Shown here in pieces: positions 42,227-52,910 of a stretch of 55,469 nt of DNA. The DNA lies in NCBI GenBank assembly GCA_902605135.1, contig CACLBK010000004.1, forward strand, positions 1 to 55,469, given 5' to 3'. The stretch is from an uncultured Alphaproteobacteria bacterium. GTDB taxonomy: Bacteria > Pseudomonadota > Alphaproteobacteria > HIMB59 > GCA-002718135. The position numbers and the translations under genes were made by a program. Each line of letters begins with the position of its first letter. The first letter of the stretch is position 1. Under the pieces are notes generated by a model. It was given only the letters and a program-made list of their open reading frames with translations, did not search any database and was not told the DNA's origin.

Positions 42227-43057
42227 ATGAATGTTTTAGATTTCACAAAAACAATAGATGAAATTACGAAATTAAAAAAAGAAAAAGATTTTAAATTTTC
42301 AAAACTTGCAGATTTATTCAACCTTCCATCAGTAAATGGAATATGTGAACTTTATTTTAATAATTATCCATTTTACATGCTTAACATAGCAAATGATGAT
42401 GCTGTAGTACTTAAGTATTTATGGAGAAATTTTTATGAAGAACTTTCCTTAAATCTTTGGTATAAAATTACAAGAAAAGACGGGGTTTTTTTTGATATAG
42501 GTTCACACACAGGTATTTACTCCATAATTGGTAATTTAAACAACGCCAAAAATAAAATAGTTTCTGTAGAAGCATTTTTTTTAAATTATTCTAGATTATT
42601 AACAAACTTAAAAATAAATAAAATTAACACTAATAATTGCTTTTTAGCTGCAGCCTCTAATGAAAATGGGATTGCTAAATTTAAAGTAAAAACTCCACAA
42701 GGATACCATAGTTCAGGAGGAAAAATATCTGAGAATGGTAAATACAATGTATCTAAAATAAAAATCGATGATTTTAATTTAGACAGAGAAGTTAAGGGTA
42801 TTAAAATCGACACGGAAGGTCATGAATACCAAGTCATAGAAGGCTCAAAGAAAATTATCAATAAAGATAATCCTGATATTATATTTGAAATAAATGAACA
42901 ATCTTTTGACAAGTCTATAAATTTTTTAAAACAATATAAATACCATTTTTATTTTTTAGATGAGATTAATAAAAAATTTGAGAAAGTAGATAAATTTCAA
43001 AATAATTTACTAAGACCTGAGGGTTCAAATTGTGTTGCAACAGTAAATGAAATATAG
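42227..43057 (+). CDS. FkbM-family methyltransferase
   Basis: GVFFDIGSHTGIYSIIG, IVSVEAF, VKGIKIDTEGHEYQVIEGSKKII. Confidence 0.88.
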   Translation: MNVLDFTKTIDEITKLKKEKDFKFSKLADLFNLPSVNGICELYFNNYPFYMLNIANDDAVVLKYLWRNFYEELSLNLWYKITRKDGVFFDIGSHTGIYSIIGNLNNAKNKIVSVEAFFLNYSRLLTNLKINKINTNNCFLAAASNENGIAKFKVKTPQGYHSSGGKISENGKYNVSKIKIDDFNLDREVKGIKIDTEGHEYQVIEGSKKIINKDNPDIIFEINEQSFDKSINFLKQYKYHFYFLDEINKKFEKVDKFQNNLLRPEGSNCVATVNEI

Positions 43058-43141
43058 ATCATATAAGTCTTGCGCTCGTTAATATTTTAATACTAAAAGC
43101 CTTAATTAAAAATCACTATCTTAATAATTTAATTTTGAATA

Positions 43142-43861
43142 CTAAACATATTCATAATACTTCTTTATCATTAGCTTATTTATCTTTCCCTTAAAATGAA
43201 TGATAAAAGGTCTTGTGTTGCCTTTTAGGTTTTGTGGAGGACATGCAAAGTCTTTTTCTTCGATAAAACCAAAAGTGAAGGTTTTTTTTTCAACCATTAG
43301 TCTTAAAATTTCTTGATCTCCAAACCATAATTTGTAAACATAATCGATGTTATTAAAATAATCTAGACATTTTTTCCAAAAAATTTGTTGTTTGCAAATA
43401 ACTAAGCATGCAATGTAGGGATAAACATCAGTATATTTTTTATTTTGATGATTTGAAAATTTTAATCCTCTAAAAACTAAAGGTATATTTGCTTCGTTAT
43501 TAAAAGTCCTTTTTAATAAAAATACATCTGCTTTATTTTCAATACTATCGATAGGAACTGTCTTCATTATTAACATATCAGGATCAAGATAAATAGATGT
43601 TCTATCTATTTTTAAGGTAGAGAAGGATTTTATTTTTCCATACATTAAAAAATTTGTATCAAATTTGACTCTATGAACAACGTCGACGCCATCAAAAGAT
43701 TTTGTAATTATGTCTGTACAGTGAATAATTTTAGATTGTGGATGATATTTTTTAATTGAATTAATAAAGTATATAACGTCTTCTCTTTCAATTGATTTAT
43801 GTTTGTTTGATAATTTATCATTTTTTGTATCTATATAAAAAAAAACAAAATTAAACGACAT
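43142..43861 (-). CDS. Putative GT-A glycosyltransferase-like protein
   Basis: DxD-like SIYLDPDMLIMK; YKLWFGDQEILRLM; PFIIHFKGK. Confidence 0.55.
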   Translation of the reverse strand: MSFNFVFFYIDTKNDKLSNKHKSIEREDVIYFINSIKKYHPQSKIIHCTDIITKSFDGVDVVHRVKFDTNFLMYGKIKSFSTLKIDRTSIYLDPDMLIMKTVPIDSIENKADVFLLKRTFNNEANIPLVFRGLKFSNHQNKKYTDVYPYIACLVICKQQIFWKKCLDYFNNIDYVYKLWFGDQEILRLMVEKKTFTFGFIEEKDFACPPQNLKGNTRPFIIHFKGKINKLMIKKYYEYV

Positions 43862-43988
43862 ATGATTATATAAAATAAAATTATCAAAATTAATTTTAAG
43901 ATAAATAAATGAAATTTGAAAAATTGAAAGTGAAGTCTAAAATAAATGTTTTATATATTAAGTATTTTAATAGTTTATAATAATAATA

Positions 43989-44753
43989 ATGGAAAAACCA
44001 ATAGTTATTTATACAGACCACATAATGAACAAAACATTATGTTATAATTTTGCTAAAGGTTCTGAGTCATTGTTATGTCATGCTAATAAGTTTATGGAAT
44101 ACGATAGAACGATAGCAACATATGGTGTTTTAAGAGGAACTCTTGAAATAATAAATAAAGTTAAAAACTACTACTACATAGACCACGGTTATTTTAATCA
44201 ATCAAAAAGATCTTTTGAAGATAATCGAACCAATGTGATTAATTTAGATGGTTATTTTAGAATTGTTTATAATAATTTTATCCACAACGGTACTGGCAAT
44301 TATCCTGATGATAGACTAAAAAAACTAAATCTTGATATATTAGATCAAAAAAAATCTGGAGATTTTATTATTATATCTGAACCATCTGTGGTTATGAAAA
44401 AAGTTTATAATGTCCCTCGATGGACAGAAGACACTATTAAATTGGTAAATAAATATACTGATAGAAAAGTAATTATACACAATAAGTTTTCTAAAGAGCC
44501 TTTGGATTTTTTACTTAAAAATGCATGGGCGTTTGTAAGCTTGCAATCTACAGCTGGTTTTAAAGCTATGCAAAAGGGTGTACCAGCATTTTTTACTGAT
44601 TATTTTTTAAAAAATATTGGTGAAATTAAGGATATTGAAAATCCAATAATAAATTATAATATTTTTAATAATTTAGCTTATGGTCAATGGACACTTAATG
44701 AAATTGAATCTGGAGAAGCCTGGGAGAATATAGTTAAATCATTTTTAAATTAA
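43989..44753 (+). CDS. Uncharacterised protein; capsule/Kdo-transferase-like C-terminal pattern
   Basis: AWAFVSLQSTAGFKAMQKGVPAFF resembles KpsS/GT-B-type ends; C-term AYGQWTLNEIESGEAWENI. Confidence 0.5.
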   Translation: MEKPIVIYTDHIMNKTLCYNFAKGSESLLCHANKFMEYDRTIATYGVLRGTLEIINKVKNYYYIDHGYFNQSKRSFEDNRTNVINLDGYFRIVYNNFIHNGTGNYPDDRLKKLNLDILDQKKSGDFIIISEPSVVMKKVYNVPRWTEDTIKLVNKYTDRKVIIHNKFSKEPLDFLLKNAWAFVSLQSTAGFKAMQKGVPAFFTDYFLKNIGEIKDIENPIINYNIFNNLAYGQWTLNEIESGEAWENIVKSFLN

Positions 44754-44766
44754 TATTTTTTTTAAC

Positions 44767-45369
44767 TCAAATACTAATTGTAATATTAAAACTTATGACT
44801 ATTCTCTCTTCATTAGATTTATTTTCGTTTACAGAATGATCAACATAACTTGGAAACAAAACTAAAGCTCCTTCTTTTGGGCTTATCCCATTAACCTGAG
44901 CATTAAGTAAATTTGAACTTCTAGCTTTAGGGTAAGAGTAAACGGGAGCAGGTCTTGGATCATAAAATACAATTTCACCACAATTTACTGGCGCTCTTAC
45001 ATAATAGGCACCACTTATAGTACTATTTCCATGCTGATGTCTTAAGTTTGTCGAACCTCCTTTATTTATAATTGCCCACATATTACTTATTTTTATCTTC
45101 TGCTTTTCTTTTTCCCAATTCATATCAGTCATGACTTGTTCTATAGATGGTGAAATAAAGCTAATAAAACTTTGAGGTTCATTTTGTTTAAGATTAAAAT
45201 CTTTTGAATGCCAACCTTTAACATTACTTTTATTAATTCCTTTTTGATCCTCAACCTGTTCAGCTTTTATAAATGAATACATTTCTTCATTAATTTTATT
45301 ATAATTATCTAAACTGAAGGTCCAAATGGGAGTTGGAAAAAGTAAATTTGGTTTATTCATATTATACAC
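44767..45369 (-). CDS. TIGR02466-type putative 2OG-Fe(II) oxygenase
   Basis: PTPIWTFSL; NLRHQHGNSTISGAYYVRAP; EIVFYDPRP; GALVLFPSYVDHSVNENKSNEERIVISFN. Confidence 0.85.
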   Translation of the reverse strand: MYNMNKPNLLFPTPIWTFSLDNYNKINEEMYSFIKAEQVEDQKGINKSNVKGWHSKDFNLKQNEPQSFISFISPSIEQVMTDMNWEKEKQKIKISNMWAIINKGGSTNLRHQHGNSTISGAYYVRAPVNCGEIVFYDPRPAPVYSYPKARSSNLLNAQVNGISPKEGALVLFPSYVDHSVNENKSNEERIVISFNITISI

Positions 45370-45582
45370 CTATATTATATTATTAATTCAGTAAACATAT
45401 CTAGCAATATTTTAAAAATATAATATTTTTAAATTAATTTTTTAAATTAAAATATTTTTTAATAATATTTACAGTTTTTATAATTCTTATATGATGTTGC
45501 TTAAAATTTTTTCTACCAGAGGCAATTTTTGGATAATTTTCCAGTAGAATTTTCAAATAATTAGGAAGTTTAGTTTTATTTT

Positions 45583-46500
45583 TCAATGTTTAAATAGTCT
45601 ATTTTTAATAAAGTATAATGATATTTGATTTCTATTAGAAAAAGAAATTATTTTTTTATCATTAATTGATCCACTTGGTTGGGCTAATGCACTACACCCA
45701 CGTCTTTTTAACAAACGGATACTATCAGTAAATGGAAAAAAACCATCAGAGGCACAAACAAAATAATTATTTATAAAATATTTATTCATATTCTTTATAG
45801 CAACTTTTAGTGCATCAACTCTATTTGTATTTCCATGACCCAAACCAAGTGTTTGTTTATTCCTACTTAAAACAATTGCATTCGACTTTAAATGTTTCGC
45901 AACTTTTAATGAAAAAATTAAATCATTAACTAATTTTAACGAGACTTTTTTACCTGATTGTAGTTCAAGAAATTTTTTGTTTATTTTTTCTAAATCTACT
46001 GTTTGATAAAGATCACCAAAAAGGGTTGATCTATGTTCTATGATTTGTTTTCTTAATTTTGGTAACTTTAGAATAATTAAACTTTTCTTTTTTTTTAAAA
46101 TAGTTAATGCATTTTTATCGAAACTTGGAGCTACTATCATTTCAAAAAAATGTTCAGATATATATTTAGCTAATTTAAAGTTTACTTTTCTGTTTAATAA
46201 AACTATTCCTCCAAAAGCACTTATAGGATCACTTTTATATGATTTAAGAAAAGCAGATCTAATATTTTTATCTGATGCTACTCCACAGGGATTAGTATGT
46301 TTGATAATTATCGAGGTAGGATCCTGAAATTCAGCTAAACATTTTAAACCACTATCCAGATCAATTAAATTATTGTAACTAATTTCCTTGCCACTTATCT
46401 GATAGCTAAAAACAGATTTTTGAGAATTTTCAATCAGATATGCATTTTGATTAGGGTTTTCACCATACCTTAATTTCATTCTTATATCTTTATTTTTCAT
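45583..46500 (-). CDS. purH: PurH C-terminal domain (AICAR transformylase) as separate ORF
   Basis: LRYGENPNQNAYL; IIKHTNPCGVA; DPISAFGGIV; ALAQPSGSINDKK; ends RLFKH. Confidence 0.92.
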   Translation of the reverse strand: MKNKDIRMKLRYGENPNQNAYLIENSQKSVFSYQISGKEISYNNLIDLDSGLKCLAEFQDPTSIIIKHTNPCGVASDKNIRSAFLKSYKSDPISAFGGIVLLNRKVNFKLAKYISEHFFEMIVAPSFDKNALTILKKKKSLIILKLPKLRKQIIEHRSTLFGDLYQTVDLEKINKKFLELQSGKKVSLKLVNDLIFSLKVAKHLKSNAIVLSRNKQTLGLGHGNTNRVDALKVAIKNMNKYFINNYFVCASDGFFPFTDSIRLLKRRGCSALAQPSGSINDKKIISFSNRNQISLYFIKNRLFKH

Positions 46501-47086
46501 TTAACCATTTTGAAATAGAATTGTCATATTTTGAAATTTCCTTATAACTTTTTTGGGCCATTTTTTTTCTAAATTCAATATCAGTGATGCCATTATTTTT
46601 ATTTAAATTTTTTATTAATTTTTTATAATCAGTCTGATCCATTATTGGGGTAATATATTTAAAATTTTTGCCAGCAGCTCTTAACAAACTTGGTCCACCA
46701 ATATCAATCATTTCTATAATATTATCATTATTTTTTTTTAAAGATTTTTCAAATGGGTATAAATTCACAACAACAATATCGATTACTGGCATTTTTAATG
46801 TCTTAAATTGTTTTAAATGTAATTTATTATCTCTAACGAAAAGTAATGAACTATAAATCAATGGATTTAGTGTTTTAACTCTCCCATCAAACATTTCCTT
46901 ATATTTTGTTAACCTAGAAATATCTTTACATGGAAAACCCATGCTTCTTATTTTCTTACCTGTTGAGCCACTTGATATAAAATTATAATTGAATTTATTC
47001 AAATTTTCACAAAGATACTTTAAATTCTTTTTGTCAAATACTGATATTAATGCATATTTTCTTTTTAGATTTTTTCTAACGACCAT
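46490..47086 (-). CDS. purH: PurH N-terminal domain (IMP cyclohydrolase, MGS fold) as separate ORF
   Basis: ALISVFDKKNL; ISSGSTGKKIR; FDGRVKTLNPLIY; VVNLYPFEKS; IDIGGPSLLRAAGKN. Confidence 0.92.
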   Translation of the reverse strand: MVVRKNLKRKYALISVFDKKNLKYLCENLNKFNYNFISSGSTGKKIRSMGFPCKDISRLTKYKEMFDGRVKTLNPLIYSSLLFVRDNKLHLKQFKTLKMPVIDIVVVNLYPFEKSLKKNNDNIIEMIDIGGPSLLRAAGKNFKYITPIMDQTDYKKLIKNLNKNNGITDIEFRKKMAQKSYKEISKYDNSISKWLNEK

Positions 47087-48597
47087 TTTTTTATAGTTTT
47101 TTTGTCTGATAATATACCCTTAATTACTATTTGTTTAGTAAGTTTGGTAATATTATTATCAACTAAAACACTATCCTCTATTATTAATTCTGCATCACAT
47201 TTAAATAACCAGATATTATTTAATTTAGTCTTCAAAATTATATTTCTTTTGTTATTTGTAAAATTAAGAACCATTTCATCTGCTAGGTGAAATCTAATAT
47301 GGTAGATTAATCTATTTTTGTTTTCTTTGAATGAAATAAAACTATCTTCACCTTTTATAATATTTGTTTTTTTACTTATTATTAATTTTCTTTTAATTAT
47401 TTTATTAAATTTTTTTAAATATCCATTATGTGAACCTTCTAATACCTCTTCTTCAGAGTTTATTTCTTTTCTAAAAGCCACTGACTGAGGAAAACGAATA
47501 TGAGGATTACCTTCTTTTATCTCGCTAATATTAGTGTTTTGTAAAACTATAGTTGAGTGAGCTGCACTATATTTTAAGTATTCTGGATTTTTACCAAAAC
47601 TTTCTGAAGCACCACAATTAGTAAATATTTTTTCATTAAAACCACTTAACTCGATGGACAGAGTTCCAGCACTTAAATTAGAACTTATTATATCCTTATT
47701 TGGTTGAACTATATCAAAAAAAATTTTTTTACTCTTATCAGAATAAAAAGCTATGCCATTGTCTACATTTATAAATTCTCTTTTTTTTAAATATCTTTCT
47801 TTATTAAGTAAATTGTAGATATTTTTTGTATAAATATTATTTGATCCATTAAATAATGGTATAGTTCCATCATAATGAAAGTATTCATTTAATATTGATG
47901 TCATTTTTAAAATAATTTCATCAAATACATAATTTTTTTTTGATTTAAAAAATAATAAAATATTTTTTGCTTCATTAAGATTATTTATAAATTTAGAATG
48001 TTCTAATATATTGTAGCTTTTGTGCATTCCCAATTTATCTATTTGTTTTTCAACAATAAATTTAATATAATTGATTTTATGTTCATTAATTTTTTTTGTT
48101 ATCAAACAAGACAATAAATATGCAATAAAATCAAATGAAGTTAATTGATTTATTTTTTTATTATTAAAATCAAATATAACTCTTTGAATGTGAAAAAAAA
48201 TAATTGCGTCTAACTTATTTTTATCATTTATTTTTGACGAAGAGTTTATGTATTCATAATTATACAAAAGGTTTATTAATCTTTTAGACTGTAAATCTTC
48301 TAACCAAGGAAAGCCTAGCTTATTTTTATATATTTGGTACCAACCAAATATAGCATCCTTAGATAATTTAATTCCAATTTTACCACCAAGCTTATTAGAA
48401 AAATTCAAAAAATCAAATGTATGAATATTTTTATTTTTGCTAATATAAAATTTTTTTTTAAAAATAAATAGTTTTACTTGTTTATAGTTTGTAAAATCAA
48501 TTTGTTTAAAATTAAGTTCTAAAAAAGATAAATTTTTTTTAGATTTTAATCTTGAAAGTATAAATACAAAAAATACTTTTTTAAATAGAGTAATCAT
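47065..48597 (-). CDS. Heparinase II/III-like family protein
   Basis: IFGWYQIYKNKLGFPWLEDLQSKRLINLLYN; SAGTLSIELSGFNEKIFTNCGASE; AAHSTIVLQNTNISEI; location between rsmB and purH. Confidence 0.75.
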   Translation of the reverse strand: MITLFKKVFFVFILSRLKSKKNLSFLELNFKQIDFTNYKQVKLFIFKKKFYISKNKNIHTFDFLNFSNKLGGKIGIKLSKDAIFGWYQIYKNKLGFPWLEDLQSKRLINLLYNYEYINSSSKINDKNKLDAIIFFHIQRVIFDFNNKKINQLTSFDFIAYLLSCLITKKINEHKINYIKFIVEKQIDKLGMHKSYNILEHSKFINNLNEAKNILLFFKSKKNYVFDEIILKMTSILNEYFHYDGTIPLFNGSNNIYTKNIYNLLNKERYLKKREFINVDNGIAFYSDKSKKIFFDIVQPNKDIISSNLSAGTLSIELSGFNEKIFTNCGASESFGKNPEYLKYSAAHSTIVLQNTNISEIKEGNPHIRFPQSVAFRKEINSEEEVLEGSHNGYLKKFNKIIKRKLIISKKTNIIKGEDSFISFKENKNRLIYHIRFHLADEMVLNFTNNKRNIILKTKLNNIWLFKCDAELIIEDSVLVDNNITKLTKQIVIKGILSDKKTIKKWSLEKI

Positions 48598-49862
48598 TTT
48601 ATTCTTTTCAGAAAACTAGCAAAAAAACCATCTATTTGATTTTCATGGATATTATCTGGTAAAGTTAACATAAAATTATCTTTTATTAGTTTTGAATATT
48701 TAATATTATTTTTTTTTAATTTATAATTATAAAGTAAAAAGTTTGAGTTTTTTTTCAGAAACTTATGAATTTGATCAATAGTTTCTACTTTTAGAAAGGA
48801 ACAGGTCATGTAAACTATATACCCATCTTTACTTACTAATCGTGAGGCTTTTTCAAGCATTTTTTCTTGTAAGTTAATGAGTTCAACAAAATCTGGTGGA
48901 TCTTTTTTGAAAAATATCTCAGGATTTTTTCTTATTGTGCCAATAGAAGAACAAGGGGAGTCAATTATAATTGTATCAAACATTTCTTTTTCATCAAATG
49001 TTGTGAAATCTTTATTTAATATTTTATTACTAAAATTTAATCTCTCTAAGTTAATTTTAAGAGTTCGAGATCTTTTTTGGCTTTTATCATTTAAAACAAC
49101 ATTTAAGTTTCTTGAAATTAGTTGAAAAGATTTTCCTCCAGGAGCAGCACAAGCATCTAAAATTTTTTGATTTTTATCTTCAAATTCAAAATTATCTAAA
49201 GGAAGAAAGGAGCTAAAATCTTGTACCCACCAATCACCATCTATAAATGATTTTTTATTTGTAATATCTTTTTTATCTACTAAAAAACCTGATAGTTCTG
49301 AAGTTTTTATCAAGCCGTCTTCAAAACTATTTAATTTTTCATTATTTTTAAAAACGATATGAATATCTGGCTCTTTATAAAAATTATTTAAAAATAATCT
49401 CTTTTCAAACAATGTTAATGTATCAGTCCTTTTTTGAAACCATGATGGTAATTCTTCATATTGAATGTTAATTTTTTTTAGTTCATTTTTATCTTTTGCA
49501 ATTTTTTTTAATGAAGCATTAATTAAACCTGGATACAATTTTAACTTTTTTGCTATTTCTACAGAGCAATTTATTACAGCATATTCTTTAAAATCTAAAA
49601 AAACAATTTGAGTTATTGCACTTATTAACAAAATTCTCTCATGATCTCTTATTTTTTTTTTTATAAATTTATTTATTATTTTTAATGTATGGAAATGTAA
49701 TCTCATCGAATTTAATAAAACATTAAATAAAAGAGAGAGATCTTCTTTTTTCTGTTTATCTAAAATTTTTTTAATAGATGAGTTTTTTAACGTTTTGTTA
49801 AATTTATAAATTGAAAATAAAATATTATGAATGTCAAATCTAATCTTTTCACCTTTAATCAT
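48594..49862 (-). CDS. rsmB: RsmB-type 16S rRNA m5C methyltransferase
   Basis: N-term NusB-like domain; ILDACAAPGGKSFQL; IIDSPCSSIGTIRKNPEI; MTCSFLKVE. Confidence 0.9.
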   Translation of the reverse strand: MIKGEKIRFDIHNILFSIYKFNKTLKNSSIKKILDKQKKEDLSLLFNVLLNSMRLHFHTLKIINKFIKKKIRDHERILLISAITQIVFLDFKEYAVINCSVEIAKKLKLYPGLINASLKKIAKDKNELKKINIQYEELPSWFQKRTDTLTLFEKRLFLNNFYKEPDIHIVFKNNEKLNSFEDGLIKTSELSGFLVDKKDITNKKSFIDGDWWVQDFSSFLPLDNFEFEDKNQKILDACAAPGGKSFQLISRNLNVVLNDKSQKRSRTLKINLERLNFSNKILNKDFTTFDEKEMFDTIIIDSPCSSIGTIRKNPEIFFKKDPPDFVELINLQEKMLEKASRLVSKDGYIVYMTCSFLKVETIDQIHKFLKKNSNFLLYNYKLKKNNIKYSKLIKDNFMLTLPDNIHENQIDGFFASFLKRIK

Positions 49863-49932
49863 TATTCTAAATAGTCTATTATTTAATTAAATTAATAATA
49901 TAACAAATAATAAAAATAAAATATATTGAGTT

Positions 49933-50484
49933 ATGCGAGGTAATCTTGAAACAATTGTGGGGGCCATGTTTGCGGGTAAGACAAGTGAATTGTTGAAAAG
50001 AATACTTTGGGCTAAGCATCAAAATAAAAAAATTATTGTCATTAAACCTAGTATAGATAATAGATACTCAAATGAGAAAATTATAACACATAATGATTTA
50101 AGCCATGAATGTTATGCTATGAAAGATTGGCAAACAACACTAAAGAAATTTATATTCAATAAGAGTACAGTTGATATGGTTTTTTTAGATGAAATCCAAT
50201 TTATGGATACCCATGATACACTTAGCAATGTTGAAATTATTTTGAATAGTGGCATAGATGTTGTTTGTGCTGGACTTGATCAAGACTCAAGAGGAAAGCC
50301 ATGGGAAACATCTTCAATGCTTTTAGGATTATCAGATAAAATTGTAAAAATTTATGGTTTTTGTAATGTTTGTGGCATTGAAGCTACTAAAACTTATAGA
50401 AAAACAGAAGGCGGTGAGAGAACCCAGGTAGGGGCAGCAAATATTTATGAGCCTAGGTGCTTAAAGCATTGGGAACCAAGATAG
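49933..50484 (+). CDS. tdk: Thymidine kinase
   Basis: VGAMFAGKTSELLKRI; VFLDEIQFMD; CAGLDQDSRGKPW; FCNVCG zinc motif. Confidence 0.95.
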   Translation: MRGNLETIVGAMFAGKTSELLKRILWAKHQNKKIIVIKPSIDNRYSNEKIITHNDLSHECYAMKDWQTTLKKFIFNKSTVDMVFLDEIQFMDTHDTLSNVEIILNSGIDVVCAGLDQDSRGKPWETSSMLLGLSDKIVKIYGFCNVCGIEATKTYRKTEGGERTQVGAANIYEPRCLKHWEPR

Positions 50485-50487
50485 ATT

Positions 50488-52410
50488 TTATTTATTCTTT
50501 CTATTTTCAATTAAATTATCTACAACAGAAGGATCTGCCAAAGTGGAAGTATCTCCTAAATTATCAAAATCATTTGATGCTATTTTTCTTAAAATCCTTC
50601 TCATAATTTTTCCAGATCTTGTCTTAGGTAAACCGGCAGTAATATGTATAAAGTCAGGAGAAGCAATAGGACCAATCTTTTCTCTAATTGTCTTTTTTAA
50701 ATCTAAAGTTAAATTTTCTGATCCTTCTATACCAACCTTTAAAGAAACATAACAATATAAGCCATTACCTTTTACATCATGGGGGTATCCTACAACTGCT
50801 GCCTCAGAAACATCTTTATGAGATACAAACGCACTCTCTATTTCAGCTGTACCTAAATTATGTCCAGATACAATGATTACATCATCAACTCTACCTGTAA
50901 TCCAATAATATCCATCTTTATCTCTTTTACAACCATCTCCTGTAAAATATTTACCATCAAATTGAGAAAAATAAGTATCAATAAATCTTTTATGATCACC
51001 ATAAACTGTTCGCATTTGACCAGGCCAAGATCTTTTCATACATAACATACCCTCACACTCACCTTTTAATTCTTTACCTTCCTTATCAACAATACATGGT
51101 TCTATACCAAAGAAAGGTTTTGAAGCAGAGCCTGGTTTCAATTTTATCGCACCAGTTTGAGGTGATATTAAAATTCCTCCAGTTTCAGTTTGCCACCAAG
51201 TATCTACAATTGGGCATTTTGAATTACCTGGTACCTCATAGTACCACTTCCATGCTTCTGGGTTAATTGGTTCTCCAACTGTTCCCAAAAGTTTTAGTGA
51301 TGATCTGTCAGTTTTTGTAACAAAATCGTCACCTTCTCTCATCAAAGCTCTTATAGCAGTAGGAGCTGTGTAAAATATATTTACTTTATGTTTATCAACT
51401 ATTTGCCAAAATCTAGAAAAGTCAGGATAATTTGGGACACCTTCAAACATTAAAGTTGTCGCTCCATTAGAAAGAGGTCCATAAATAATGTAACTATGAC
51501 CAGTTATCCATCCTATGTCAGCAGTGCACCAATATATATCGCCATCATTGTAGTTAAAAATATATTCATGAGTCATTGAAGCATAAACTATGTAACCACC
51601 TGATGTATGCATTACCCCTTTTGGTTTACCTGTTGATCCTGATGTATATAAAATAAATAATGGGTCTTCTGCATTTAAAATTTCTGGTTCACAGAAATCA
51701 TTAACATCTTTAAGAACATCATCATAAAATACATCTCTATTTTTTATTAATTCTATTTCTTTATTTGTTCTTTTAATAATTAAACACTTCTTAACATTAG
51801 GACATGATTCCAATGCTTTATCTGTTGTTAATTTTAAAGGAATAGTTTTACCACCCCTTACTCCTTCATCAGCAGTTACAATATATTCTGATTGACAATC
51901 TTTAATTCTACCAGCTATAGATTCTGCCGAGAAACCTCCAAATATAATTGAGTGTACAGCTCCAATTCTTGCACAAGCTAACATTATATATGCTAACTCG
52001 GGTATCATTGTTAAATATATGGTTACTCTATCACCTTTTTTTACACCAATTTTTTTAAGTGCATTTGCCGCTCTTGATACATTTAACAACAGCTCTTTAT
52101 AAGTTATTTTTTTTGTTTCATTCGGTTCGTCACCCTCCCAAATAATTGCAATTTTATCAGGATTATTTTTAGCATGTCTATCTATACAATTATAAGATAC
52201 ATTTAGATTACCATCTTCAAACCATTTAATGCTTACATCTTCTTTAGAATATTTTACATTTTTGATTTTTGTAAACTTATCAACCCAATCTACCCTTTGC
52301 GCCTGCTCAGCCCAAAATTCATCATTATTTTGAAGAGAATGATCATACATTAAAGAATATTTTTCTTCATTAATTTTTGCATAATCTAGCCACTCTTTTT
52401 TTATTTCCAT
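50488..52410 (-). CDS. acs: Acetyl-CoA synthetase
   Basis: [53 protein letters not shown]. Confidence 0.97.
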   Translation of the reverse strand: MEIKKEWLDYAKINEEKYSLMYDHSLQNNDEFWAEQAQRVDWVDKFTKIKNVKYSKEDVSIKWFEDGNLNVSYNCIDRHAKNNPDKIAIIWEGDEPNETKKITYKELLLNVSRAANALKKIGVKKGDRVTIYLTMIPELAYIMLACARIGAVHSIIFGGFSAESIAGRIKDCQSEYIVTADEGVRGGKTIPLKLTTDKALESCPNVKKCLIIKRTNKEIELIKNRDVFYDDVLKDVNDFCEPEILNAEDPLFILYTSGSTGKPKGVMHTSGGYIVYASMTHEYIFNYNDGDIYWCTADIGWITGHSYIIYGPLSNGATTLMFEGVPNYPDFSRFWQIVDKHKVNIFYTAPTAIRALMREGDDFVTKTDRSSLKLLGTVGEPINPEAWKWYYEVPGNSKCPIVDTWWQTETGGILISPQTGAIKLKPGSASKPFFGIEPCIVDKEGKELKGECEGMLCMKRSWPGQMRTVYGDHKRFIDTYFSQFDGKYFTGDGCKRDKDGYYWITGRVDDVIIVSGHNLGTAEIESAFVSHKDVSEAAVVGYPHDVKGNGLYCYVSLKVGIEGSENLTLDLKKTIREKIGPIASPDFIHITAGLPKTRSGKIMRRILRKIASNDFDNLGDTSTLADPSVVDNLIENRKNK

Positions 52411-52466
52411 ATTAAGAGACTAATTCTAAATTATTTAAATATCAACAAGTAATTATTTTTTTTAAG

Positions 52467-52871
52467 CTAATTTGACATTTTAATTATTATATCCCATTCA
52501 GTTTTTTTTAAAGGCATTACGGAGAGCCTGCTTTGTTTAACAAGAGCAATATCTTTTAACTTATTATTTTCTTTTATTTGATCGAGAGAAACTGGGTTTT
52601 TTAATTTTTTTGTTGCTTTAACATCAACCACAACAAAACGTTCTGTTTTATCAGTAGGATCTGGATAATATTCTTTTACAACCTTAACAATACCAACAAT
52701 ACTTCTTTCTGTTACTGAGTGATAAAAAAAACATAAGTCATTTTTTTTCATTTCTTTCAAATTATTTCTAGCTTGATAATTTCGGACCCCATCCCACATC
52801 GATGTACCTTCTTTAACTTGATTATCCCAAGACCATGCATCAGGTTCAGATTTCAATAACCAATACTTCAT
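52467..52871 (-). CDS. EVE-domain protein
   Basis: KYWLLKSEPDAWSWDNQV; WDGVRNYQARNNLKEMKKNDLCFFYHS. Confidence 0.93.
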   Translation of the reverse strand: MKYWLLKSEPDAWSWDNQVKEGTSMWDGVRNYQARNNLKEMKKNDLCFFYHSVTERSIVGIVKVVKEYYPDPTDKTERFVVVDVKATKKLKNPVSLDQIKENNKLKDIALVKQSRLSVMPLKKTEWDIIIKMSN

Positions 52872-52910
52872 TTTAATATTCTTTAGTTCAAATTTTTTTC
52901 AAAATTAATT

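Noticed and set aside
42094-42321. Minus-strand ORF overlapping the FkbM gene start
   Set aside because: Overlaps a well supported CDS; no motif.
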